Shown piece by piece: positions 21,106 through 26,539 of a DNA stretch of 27,579 nt. The notes below the pieces were generated by a model. That model had not been told where the DNA came from and searched no databases. It worked only from the letters and a program-made list of their open reading frames with translations. The position numbers and the translations under genes are program-made. Source of the stretch: a virus; the IMG/VR virus record IMGVR_UViG_3300040946_000173, positions 1 to 27,579 of that record, one strand, 5' to 3'. Position 1 is the first letter of the stretch; each line of letters begins with the position of its first letter.

Positions 21106-21416
21106 TTCTTCACCTGAGGCTTCACCGGCGCCAGGGACGCTTCCGGCTGCGGCGCGACCCTCACCAGCGACCCCGTCCGGTAGTCGAGCGTCCAGTCCGA
21201 GCAGGGGCTCAGGCTCTGCGCCTTGCACTCCTCGGCGACCAGCTCGTTGCCGTCGGTCAAGGCTTGCTGGAGCTCCTGCGCCACGGTCCGGAAGGCCATC
21301 TGGCCGGTCTTCGTCAGCGGCCGCGTCTCGGGCGGCTTCGGCTGCTGCGGCGCGGCTCCCTGGGCGGCGAAGGCCCCGAGGGCGAGGATGGCTGCCAAAA
21401 TCCATTGGGTTCTCAT
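21102..21416 (-). CDS. Secreted hypothetical protein, 104 aa
   Basis: The ATG at 21416 is preceded by AGAGGAGAG, right after palindromic element copy 4. Residues 1-20 are a signal peptide (MRTQWILAAILALGAFAAQG). The mature part has a helix TGQMAFRTVAQELQQALTDG, two cysteines (EECKAQSLSPCSDW) that may form a disulfide, and a Pro-rich end. No lipobox cysteine is present at the cleavage site. Overlaps the membrane-protein gene by 4 bases, so the two are coupled. Confidence 0.7.
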   Translation of the reverse strand: MRTQWILAAILALGAFAAQGAAPQQPKPPETRPLTKTGQMAFRTVAQELQQALTDGNELVAEECKAQSLSPCSDWTLDYRTGSLVRVAPQPEASLAPVKPQVKK

Positions 21417-21428
21417 CGGCTCTCCTCT

Positions 21429-21443
21429 GTCCAAAATTTGGAA
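21429..21443. promoter_or_regulatory. Palindromic element copy 4 (one mismatch)
   Basis: GTCCAAAATTTGGAA; the last base deviates from the consensus. On the minus strand it is followed at once by AGAGGAG, the ribosome-binding site of the secreted-protein gene, as at copy 1. Confidence 0.65.
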
Positions 21444-21470
21444 TCTCAACTGTTACTTGAAGTCTTCTCT

Positions 21471-22010
21471 CTAAAGCTCGCAGCGGTCGGTCAGTTGGCG
21501 GATCAAGCGCTCGACCGACTCGATGACGTCGTTGTTGCGGTGGAGTTGGAAAGCGAGCACAACGAAGTTCGCGTCGGCTTTCTCGACTTCGGCGCCCTTC
21601 TCGGCTTTGTCATCAGAAGGATTAGAGCGAAGCGTCGATTTGATCCGATCCGCCAGCGCGGTCGCTGCCTTCTTGAGCAATTCGCAGGCGCGAGCTTGCC
21701 TGTCCAGTTGCTCGGTCACCTGCGACCGGCGCCCGGCCGTCGGCTTGCTGTCGATCCCACTGGTTTCATAGGCTTCCCGTTTCATCTCTCCTCCTCCGGT
21801 GATTGTGTTTTGCCTTGCATCTCTTTCGCCGCCTCTCTTGGACGAGATCGCGTCCCCGGGCGGATACGGCGGGGAGCCGATAGAGGCGACCGACAGACCG
21901 GTGACCGTCCCGCCTCGGCTGACCTTTGCGACGGTCACGCTGCTGGACCCGGAGCGTTTCGGGGGCCCGGCGACGTCCCCGGCGCCGGTCTTCCGCTTCT
22001 TCTCCATCAC
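21471..22010 (-). CDS. Hypothetical helical protein, 179 aa (or 104 aa from an internal start)
   Basis: The ATG at 22010 overlaps the stop of the RHH gene (ATGA), giving a 179-aa product with a Gly/Ser/Lys-rich, disordered N-terminal 75 residues. A second in-frame ATG at 21785 has a far better ribosome-binding site (GGAGGAGGAGAG) and yields only the folded part: KREAYETSGIDSKPTAG, then helices QLDRQARACELLKKAATALA and HRNNDVIESVERLIRQLTD. Either or both may be made. The helical part looks like a short coiled coil. Function not recognised. Confidence 0.6.
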   Translation of the reverse strand: MMEKKRKTGAGDVAGPPKRSGSSSVTVAKVSRGGTVTGLSVASIGSPPYPPGDAISSKRGGERDARQNTITGGGEMKREAYETSGIDSKPTAGRRSQVTEQLDRQARACELLKKAATALADRIKSTLRSNPSDDKAEKGAEVEKADANFVVLAFQLHRNNDVIESVERLIRQLTDRCEL

Positions 22011-22171
22011 TTCGCGCCTCTCTTCTCGACTGCCGGCTTCGAGGCCGACTGGTCGTTAAGCACCCCGCGAATCCACTCCGAAAGTCCCAGCCCCTTTTCT
22101 GCCGCCTGGGCCTTCCACTTCTCCACCTCTCGGCTCTCGGCTCGGAGCTTGATCGTCGCGTCCTTCGGCAT
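22007..22171 (-). CDS. Ribbon-helix-helix-like small protein, 54 aa
   Basis: ATG at 22171 (earlier non-ATG starts lack support). The sequence DATIKLRAESREVEKWKAQA then GLGLSEWIRGVLND fits strand, helix, turn, helix of an RHH fold, as in MobC-like and CopG-like proteins. No Shine-Dalgarno sequence is present; TATCGT lies 6 nt before the ATG with TTGCGT 18 bp further up, a weak leaderless-type promoter. It is divergent to the 22.3 kb gene and may control the shared intergenic region. Confidence 0.65.
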   Translation of the reverse strand: MPKDATIKLRAESREVEKWKAQAAEKGLGLSEWIRGVLNDQSASKPAVEKRGAK

Positions 22172-22218
22172 GGGGAAACGATACTGCGAGTGTGGGTACA
22201 AACGCAAGGGAAATCTGC

Positions 22219-22224
22219 TATACT
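22219..22224 (+). promoter_or_regulatory. -10 box (TATACT) for the 22.3 kb gene
   Basis: TATACT at 22219-22224 with no clear -35 hexamer. The predicted transcript would begin near 22231 and carry a leader of about 67 nt with the hairpin at 22233-22262, then AGGAGGA at 22284. Confidence 0.4.
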
Positions 22225-22232
22225 TCAGCGAG

Positions 22233-22262
22233 GCCGAGACGCCGCGTGGAACGGCGCCCGGC
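22233..22262 (+). other. Structured 5' leader hairpin
   Basis: GCCG (22233-22236) pairs with CGGC (22259-22262), and CGCCG (22240-22244) with CGGCG (22252-22256), around a 7-nt loop and a small internal bulge. It lies entirely between the predicted transcription start and the ribosome-binding site of the 290-aa gene. It may affect translation or be chance structure in a G+C-rich leader. Confidence 0.35.
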
Positions 22263-22297
22263 TTCTTGGCAAGTCCGCGTCACAGGAGGACGCCTTC

Positions 22298-23170
22298 ATG
22301 CCCGAAAACAATCATACCACCGAAACCCGGCTCGCCCGGAGAGATCAGGTCCTTGACCGCCTGGAGCGATGCCGGGAACTTTTGAACGAATGCAAGACCC
22401 TCAAAGACGCCGTAAAGCTCGCGGCGCTCAGCGAGGCCGCGAAAGCCTACGCGAAACGGGTCGGCGTCAGCAAAGAAGTCATCGCCGAGGCCTCCGCACT
22501 CAGGGTCGAGGCAGAACGTAAGCTCGGCCAGATTTTGGAAAAGACACCAAAAGCTAAGGCTGGCCGCCCTGAAAAAATAAATCGGTTACCCAGGTTACCA
22601 ATTTCCGAGACTGATGAAATTGACAAGCCGGAAACGCTCAAGGCCGCCGGTAAGGCTGGCCGCCCTGAAAAAATAAATCGGTTACCCAGGTTACCAATTT
22701 CCGAGACTGATGAAATTGACAAGCCGGAAACGCTCAAGGCCGCCGGCATTCCCAAACACGTCAGCGTCAGAGCACAGAAGCTTGCTGCGATTCCCGAAGA
22801 AGAATTCAAGGCCAAGATTGACGAGACGAAGGAAGCAGGCAAAAACATCACATTCTCGACTTTCATTGAGCGCGAAGCCGCCCATCCCGTACTCGAGTGG
22901 ATTCGCCGCGGAATAACTCTCCGCAAACAATATGATTCGATAGAGTGGCAAGATGAGGAATTGATCGAAGTGAAGTCGTCTTCCCCTCAACTCAGAACGT
23001 GGCTCCTCAGCATGAGCATCGCGGCCGTCCCGGAGTCTCAATCCCAGCTTCGCGTCAGACCGCCGGAAGGCAGCAAGTGGAGCCAGAAGGGATGGAGTTA
23101 TTTCTTGCAGGCTTACAAGCGGGAACCAAACGAGGCCGAGTGGGAACCGTACCAGAAGGGGCGTCTTTAG
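22298..23170 (+). CDS. Phage protein of unknown function with internal 32-aa duplication, 290 aa
   Basis: The ATG at 22298 has AGGAGGA at a 7-nt spacing. Residues 10-85 are helical (DAVKLAALSEAAKAYAKRVG, then ALRVEAERKLGQILEKTPKA). This order, with GRPEK and ETLKAAGIPKHVSVRAQKLA after it, resembles a family of hypothetical phage proteins often near ParB-like or methyltransferase genes. Residues about 87-118 are repeated exactly in 119-150 because of a 96-bp tandem DNA duplication. The C-terminal 70 residues (GSKWSQKGWSYFLQAYKREP) form a separate basic domain. It stands alone on the plus strand between minus-strand genes; a DNA-related role is inferred from neighbours only. Confidence 0.8.
   Translation: MPENNHTTETRLARRDQVLDRLERCRELLNECKTLKDAVKLAALSEAAKAYAKRVGVSKEVIAEASALRVEAERKLGQILEKTPKAKAGRPEKINRLPRLPISETDEIDKPETLKAAGKAGRPEKINRLPRLPISETDEIDKPETLKAAGIPKHVSVRAQKLAAIPEEEFKAKIDETKEAGKNITFSTFIEREAAHPVLEWIRRGITLRKQYDSIEWQDEELIEVKSSSPQLRTWLLSMSIAAVPESQSQLRVRPPEGSKWSQKGWSYFLQAYKREPNEAEWEPYQKGRL
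22555..22746 (+). repeat. Exact 96-bp tandem duplication
   Basis: 22555-22650 and 22651-22746 are identical over all 96 bases and add 32 residues in frame. The lack of any difference, even at third codon positions, shows a very recent duplication or an assembly or sequencing artefact. Confidence 0.95.
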
Positions 23171-23213
23171 CTATTGCCCTTCCCCGTCTTCCCTCGCCGG
23201 GCGCAGCAGCGCC

Positions 23214-23810
23214 TCAGTGATTGCCGTTTCCCTCCGCCCTGACTTGCTCCTCTGGTGAGACGACCTCCGCCGTCACGTCGGCCGAGGGCAGCAGCTTCTC
23301 GATCCCCTGGCGCGCCAGCTTGCGGTGCTCGGTCTGGAATTCCTTGAGGAGGTCGCCGAGCGTGTCCTGCGGAGAGTCGACCGTCACCCGGGCGCCGTAC
23401 TTGTGCGGGTCTAGGCGCGCCAGGACCCACTTGAGCGTGTCCACCTTCAGCTTGCGGTGCTCCGTCATGTCCCGCTGGTGAACCTCCCGCACGCGCTTGA
23501 GCTTGCCCGGCCCGTCGCCGATCTCCTTCGTGATCTTGACCAGGCCCTCTTCCTGCTCGCTCGCCGTCGCAAGCATCTCTTCGTAAAGGACTTCCTTCTG
23601 CGCCTCCCGTGCTTTGGTGTATATCTCAAGAAATCGCTTGTGGGTCATCAGCCAGGTGAACACCGTGGCCGGGGTCGGGAAGTCGTCGCTGCTGGCGCAG
23701 ATGTGCTTCAATCCCTTGGGGGTCGTCGCGATCAGCCGGCAAAGCCGGAGGCCTACTTTGTGGGAGTATTTGGTGGGCCTTCCGCCGTTCTGCGCCTGTC
23801 CTGCACTCAT
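23214..23810 (-). CDS. terS: Terminase small subunit
   Basis: A 198-aa protein beginning MSAGQAQNGGRPTKYS, followed by RLCRLIATTPKGLKHICASS and PTPATVFTWLMTHKRFLEIY, the helix-turn-helix type DNA-binding region of small terminases of the Sf6-like group. The later KEVLYEEMLATASEQEEG and the helix HRKLKVDTLKWVLARLDPHKYG match the central oligomerisation part and the conserved end. It binds packaging sites and hands DNA to the large subunit. No Shine-Dalgarno sequence; a promoter-like TTGACC-N18-TAAACT lies 7 nt before the ATG, so the message may be leaderless. Confidence 0.85.
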   Translation of the reverse strand: MSAGQAQNGGRPTKYSHKVGLRLCRLIATTPKGLKHICASSDDFPTPATVFTWLMTHKRFLEIYTKAREAQKEVLYEEMLATASEQEEGLVKITKEIGDGPGKLKRVREVHQRDMTEHRKLKVDTLKWVLARLDPHKYGARVTVDSPQDTLGDLLKEFQTEHRKLARQGIEKLLPSADVTAEVVSPEEQVRAEGNGNH

Positions 23811-23817
23811 GCCGTGG

Positions 23818-23857
23818 AGTTTACGCCGTCCGAGGGGTTTCGGTCAAGGCTTGACCG
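23818..23857 (-). promoter_or_regulatory. Promoter and 17-bp palindrome for terS
   Basis: On the minus strand TTGACC (23842-23847), 18 bp and TAAACT (23818-23823) lie 7 nt before the TerS ATG. The -35 box is inside a perfect palindrome CGGTCAAG-G-CTTGACCG (23841-23857), so a dimeric regulator bound there would cover the -35 region. Confidence 0.6.
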
Positions 23858-23900
23858 CGAGCCAGCCAGCGAAGCACATCCAGCGCCAGAAGCACTCGGC

Positions 23901-24827
23901 CTATGAAATGGTAGGAGATTGCGATTCGATCCCGATGTCCTCAACCTGAATTTCTGGAAACTCCTTTGGAATCTGCCGGGGGTCTCCATTGAAGAACACA
24001 AGGACGTTCTGGTGCGTCTTCCCCAGCTTGCGGTACTTCCCGAAGGCAGTCCCGATGCGGATAGGCAGGCTTCCGACCGCAGTTACTAGAATAGCCTCGT
24101 TGTACAGCTTCATGTCCGCAGACTCAAAGGCCGCAATGGTGTCCGAAACGAAGTTCCGATAGAACCCTTGCTTATCCCGGTAATCACCCACCACGAAGCA
24201 CGCGAAGCGATTGGGCTTGAGCATCCCGCACGACACGCGAATTACCTGCCTGTACGCGTCCAGAAACTTTTCGTGGGGCATTGTCGAGAGATCACGTGGA
24301 TCGGAGCTGTAGACTTCTAAATCGCCGTAGGGCGGGCAGGAAAAGACCAGATCGTAACTCCCCGGCGCGAGAGCCGCTGCTTTCAGGGCGTCGCCCTCAA
24401 TCCATTGCACGCGCCCGAAGTCCCTCTTTACTGCCCAGCCATTTGAACCTACGGCGAAGATGTCTTTGGCCTGTTTGCGGTTTGCGGCAAGCTGGCCCTT
24501 TGAGAGTTCGATGCCAACGTAGCATAGGCCCAGGACTCCCGCCACTATGCCCCGCACGCTTCCCCCAGCAAAGGGGTCGAGCACATGACCCTTGGGTGGG
24601 CAGAACCAGCGGTAAATCAGCTCGCAGAGCGTCGGATCAAAGATACTCGTCCCGCTCGCCTCTTGGTTCACATCCGAGCCGTCGCGGTTGTACTTCGTGC
24701 TGCTTTCCGTCATCGGGCCGCCACGCCACGCCACGCCCCCTCCACCTCCAGGGACCACTTTATTCGCTCGCATGTGCAGGTCCTTCCGCGCAAATTTCCC
24801 GTCCGGGCCGATTTTACTATCCGGCAT
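23901..24827 (-). CDS. DNA methyltransferase (N6-adenine or N4-cytosine type)
   Basis: A 308-aa protein with FDPTLCELIYRWFC (63-76), motif I VLDPFAGGSVRGIVAG (82-97, binds S-adenosylmethionine), an acidic GIELS strand (105-109) and catalytic motif IV SCPPYGDLE (163-171, equivalent to DPPY). The order motif I then IV suggests the gamma-type arrangement. It would modify phage DNA to evade host restriction, or regulate packaging or expression. The C-terminal half (FACFVVGDYRDKQGF, ILVTAVGSLPIRIG) is the substrate-binding core. The ATG has a weak GGTGG upstream. A tetranucleotide tract lies 23 bases upstream of it and may switch its N-terminus. Confidence 0.85.
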   Translation of the reverse strand: MPDSKIGPDGKFARKDLHMRANKVVPGGGGGVAWRGGPMTESSTKYNRDGSDVNQEASGTSIFDPTLCELIYRWFCPPKGHVLDPFAGGSVRGIVAGVLGLCYVGIELSKGQLAANRKQAKDIFAVGSNGWAVKRDFGRVQWIEGDALKAAALAPGSYDLVFSCPPYGDLEVYSSDPRDLSTMPHEKFLDAYRQVIRVSCGMLKPNRFACFVVGDYRDKQGFYRNFVSDTIAAFESADMKLYNEAILVTAVGSLPIRIGTAFGKYRKLGKTHQNVLVFFNGDPRQIPKEFPEIQVEDIGIESQSPTIS

Positions 24828-24930
24828 CGGCGAGCCACCAGGTGCTACATTCGTTCGTTCGTTCGTTCAGCCATGCCGGTCCTTCTCCCCGCATCAGGTC
24901 TTGCCCGAAGGCTCTCGCATTCTTACCCAT
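24817..24930 (-). CDS. Short ORF upstream of the methyltransferase, 37 aa
   Basis: From the ATG at 24930 the frame gives MGKNARAFGQDLMRGEGPAW then LNERTNECSTWWLADAG and stops within the first codons of the methyltransferase. It crosses the TTCG tetranucleotide tract. Removal of one repeat unit (4 bases) would join it in frame with the methyltransferase as LNERTNVAPGGSPMPDSK, so it may be the detached N-terminus of that protein. Confidence 0.45.
   Translation of the reverse strand: MGKNARAFGQDLMRGEGPAWLNERTNECSTWWLADAG
24850..24868. repeat. TTCG tetranucleotide tract (4.75 units)
   Basis: Four full TTCG units and a partial fifth (GAAC units on the minus strand). Distance between the ATG at 24930 and the methyltransferase ATG is 103 bases, one base out of frame; losing one unit makes it 99. 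Confidence 0.9.
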
Positions 24931-25019
24931 CTATCGGCCTGCCTCTTCCGTCGCCCCGCTGTCGTTTGCTGTAGTCTGCCGCTGGCCTTGGCGACCCGCC
25001 CGGCGACGCTGAAACTCTC

Positions 25020-25748
25020 TTAGCCTGCCTTGGCTCTTGAAGGCCGACGCCTGTTCTGTTCTGTTCTTGCACGCTTCGTCGCCTGATCCGCCGACGGCTT
25101 CAACCGCTGAACCGTCGCGCTAGTTTCAAGGGCCATCTTCGGTGCACCCCCGCGCCCTAGTTCACCCTTTATCCCCAGCGCAATCCACGCCCGCTTGCGG
25201 TCCTGCCAGTAGCCTTGCCGGGCGTCGAGCACAGAGAACGGAGGAACAATAAAGCGCTCGGCTAGTGTCCTACGCGCCTCTTCTGGCGTGACGCCTTCGC
25301 CGCTTCCCTGCCCGAGAGCATCCGCAAACAGCTTCGTCAATTCCTCAGGGAAGAAAAATTTATCCAAATCTGCAAGGCCGTCATCGGAGAGCGCCTTCAA
25401 GACGGCGGGGTCAAATTCGCTCAAATCGGAAGTCCTGTTATCGGCCAAGGCCAACTCTGCCTTTTGCTGGTCTGTAAGGCCCCGGCGCACCACCGCTATG
25501 ATCTCGTGGCCACTCGCTTCAACCGGAACCACTTTCTCGATACCGACATTTGCGGCCGCTTCGATAACGCCGTGCCCAGCGATGATCTGCCCCTCACCGT
25601 CTATGAGGATTGACCGACCCGCGCCGTAGCTTTCAAGTGACCGCTCGATCATGCCGACGTTGCGCTCACCGTGCGTGCGGGCATTCCGCGGATCGGGCCG
25701 AAGGTCTTTGAGGCTGGAAATCTTGTGGCCGTTAGCTTTGGATTTCAT
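25020..25748 (-). CDS. ParB-like nuclease-domain protein
   Basis: A 242-aa product from the ATG at 25748 (a TTG at 25817 would add 23 residues but has no ribosome-binding site). Residues 8-110 match the ParB N-terminal (ParB/Srx) fold: ISSLKDLRPDPRNARTHGER, then GRSILIDGEGQIIAGHGVIE, then ADNRTSD. Such domains bind or cut nucleotides/DNA and are often found beside, or fused to, phage DNA methyltransferases. The end of the domain carries FIVPPFSVLDARQGYWQDRK, commonly seen in such fusions. The gene ends about 190 bases before the methyltransferase ATG. The promoter shows leaderless geometry. Its biological role is unproven. Confidence 0.8.
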   Translation of the reverse strand: MKSKANGHKISSLKDLRPDPRNARTHGERNVGMIERSLESYGAGRSILIDGEGQIIAGHGVIEAAANVGIEKVVPVEASGHEIIAVVRRGLTDQQKAELALADNRTSDLSEFDPAVLKALSDDGLADLDKFFFPEELTKLFADALGQGSGEGVTPEEARRTLAERFIVPPFSVLDARQGYWQDRKRAWIALGIKGELGRGGAPKMALETSATVQRLKPSADQATKRARTEQNRRRPSRAKAG

Positions 25749-25756
25749 CGCTTTAC

Positions 25757-25785
25757 GTTGTACCACGAGATGCGAAGTGCCGCAA
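25757..25785 (-). promoter_or_regulatory. Promoter for the ParB-like gene, leaderless geometry
   Basis: On the minus strand TTGCGG (25780-25785), 17 bp and TACAAC (25757-25762) lie 8 nt before the ATG. No Shine-Dalgarno sequence. The palindromic element copy 5 is about 27 bp upstream of the -35 box. Confidence 0.5.
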
Positions 25786-25811
25786 TCTGAAAGAATTTGA
25801 GCCAGCGCAAA

Positions 25812-25826
25812 ATCCAAAATTTGGAC
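25812..25826. promoter_or_regulatory. Palindromic element copy 5 (one mismatch)
   Basis: ATCCAAAATTTGGAC; the first base deviates from the consensus. It sits in the divergent intergenic region between the ParB-like gene and the 25.9 kb cassette, between two promoters. Confidence 0.65.
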
Positions 25827-25855
25827 GGGAATTCAGGGAAGGTCTAAAATACATA

Positions 25856-25883
25856 TTGACAGCGCTGTATAGTTTAGTATAAT
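25856..25883 (+). promoter_or_regulatory. Consensus sigma70-like promoter with internal palindrome
   Basis: A perfect TTGACA (25856-25861), 16 bp and a perfect TATAAT (25878-25883), 6 nt before the ATG at 25890. The palindrome ACAGCGCTGT (25859-25868) starts in the -35 box and extends into the spacer. A 17-bp block TTGACAGCGCTGTATAG is repeated at 26113-26129. Confidence 0.75.
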
Positions 25884-25889
25884 CAGCGC

Positions 25890-26060
25890 ATGAGCAAGGG
25901 AATTATTAGCCCATCGGAAGCTGCACGCGCCCTTGGTAGGCTAGGTGGTTTAGCGACAAAGGGTATAATCACAGCCAAGAAAAAAAAGTCTGGAAGGCGC
26001 AACGCCGAAAAAGCACGGAAAGCACTTGCGCTGAAAAGAGCCTCCCAGAAATACGCCTAA
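25890..26060 (+). CDS. Small basic protein, GRLGGLATKG type, 56 aa
   Basis: The ATG lies 6 nt after a consensus -10 box, so the message should be leaderless. The product begins MSKGIISPSEAARALGRLGG and ends with a Lys/Arg-rich tail (KARKALALKRASQKYA). The AARALGRLGG segment recalls small proteins of mobile elements with the pattern A-x-LGR-x-GG and a basic helix. It is too short for a full RHH and too basic for most other folds; a nucleic-acid-binding regulator is possible. A strong regulated promoter argues that it is expressed. Confidence 0.7.
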   Translation: MSKGIISPSEAARALGRLGGLATKGIITAKKKKSGRRNAEKARKALALKRASQKYA

Positions 26061-26112
26061 AGCATTCATTCCACGTTAGTTAAAAAATCTTCGTCTTGTC
26101 CCCACTTTTCTC

Positions 26113-26141
26113 TTGACAGCGCTGTATAGAAAAGCTATATT
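26113..26141 (+). promoter_or_regulatory. Second promoter of the pair, same palindrome
   Basis: A perfect TTGACA (26113-26118), 17 bp and TATATT (26136-26141), 6 nt before the ATG at 26148. The block TTGACAGCGCTGTATAG (26113-26129) is identical to 25856-25872, including the ACAGCGCTGT palindrome. Confidence 0.7.
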
Positions 26142-26147
26142 TGCATC

Positions 26148-26342
26148 ATGAACAGGATGCAAAAGGGAGCGGCGAGGAACGAGGGGCAGGAAGCGCTCCG
26201 CCTCGCATCGGTTCATACGGTCCGGTCTGGCAGCTTCGGAAACGGAACAACCAAGGCGGGGAGCACGAACGTAAAAGACTCGCACGCCCGCTGCGGTTCG
26301 ATGGACAGCCGCGTTGCCATTCGACCCGAGGGTAGAAGCTAA
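26148..26342 (+). CDS. Small hypothetical protein, 64 aa
   Basis: The frame starts at the ATG 6 nt after the second promoter, so it would be translated from a leaderless message. The product MNRMQKGAARNEGQEALRLA then GNGTTKAGSTNVKDSHARCG is basic and low in hydrophobic residues. All three frames are partly open here, so coding status rests on the promoter geometry alone. Family not recognised. It may instead be the leader of the long gene downstream. Confidence 0.45.
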   Translation: MNRMQKGAARNEGQEALRLASVHTVRSGSFGNGTTKAGSTNVKDSHARCGSMDSRVAIRPEGRS

Positions 26343-26539
26343 GGCTTCGACATCAGGGTCCCGAGAGGATCAGGCGTCAACGAAGGTAGCGCCCGGACCA
26401 ATTCGATCCGCCGACCAGGAAGCAGTACGGATTCCGGCTCACCGTTTGGGCCGGGCGGAAAGGCCGAAGGGTCTAGCGGTTGTACCGCTACTGAAGATGG
26501 CCGAATCGAAGGCCGAAACCCAACAAAGGAGAGAAGATC
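26343..26539 (+). other. About 200-bp leader of the zinc-finger gene
   Basis: Contains a perfect hairpin TAGCGGT-TGT-ACCGCTA (26474-26490) and three GGCCGAA repeats (26462, 26499, 26511). A TTG-started frame (26314-26592) spans it but overlaps the next gene by 53 bases and is unconvincing. No tRNA fold could be built. AAAGGAGAG before the ATG at 26540 is a good ribosome-binding site. Confidence 0.4.

Noticed and set aside
24281-25012. Plus-strand frame opposite the methyltransferase
   Set aside because: Ser/Arg/Pro-rich shadow; the minus strand has SAM-binding and CPPY motifs.
26148-26539. Possible tRNA because of several TTCGA-like segments
   Set aside because: No cloverleaf with acceptor, anticodon and T stems could be paired.
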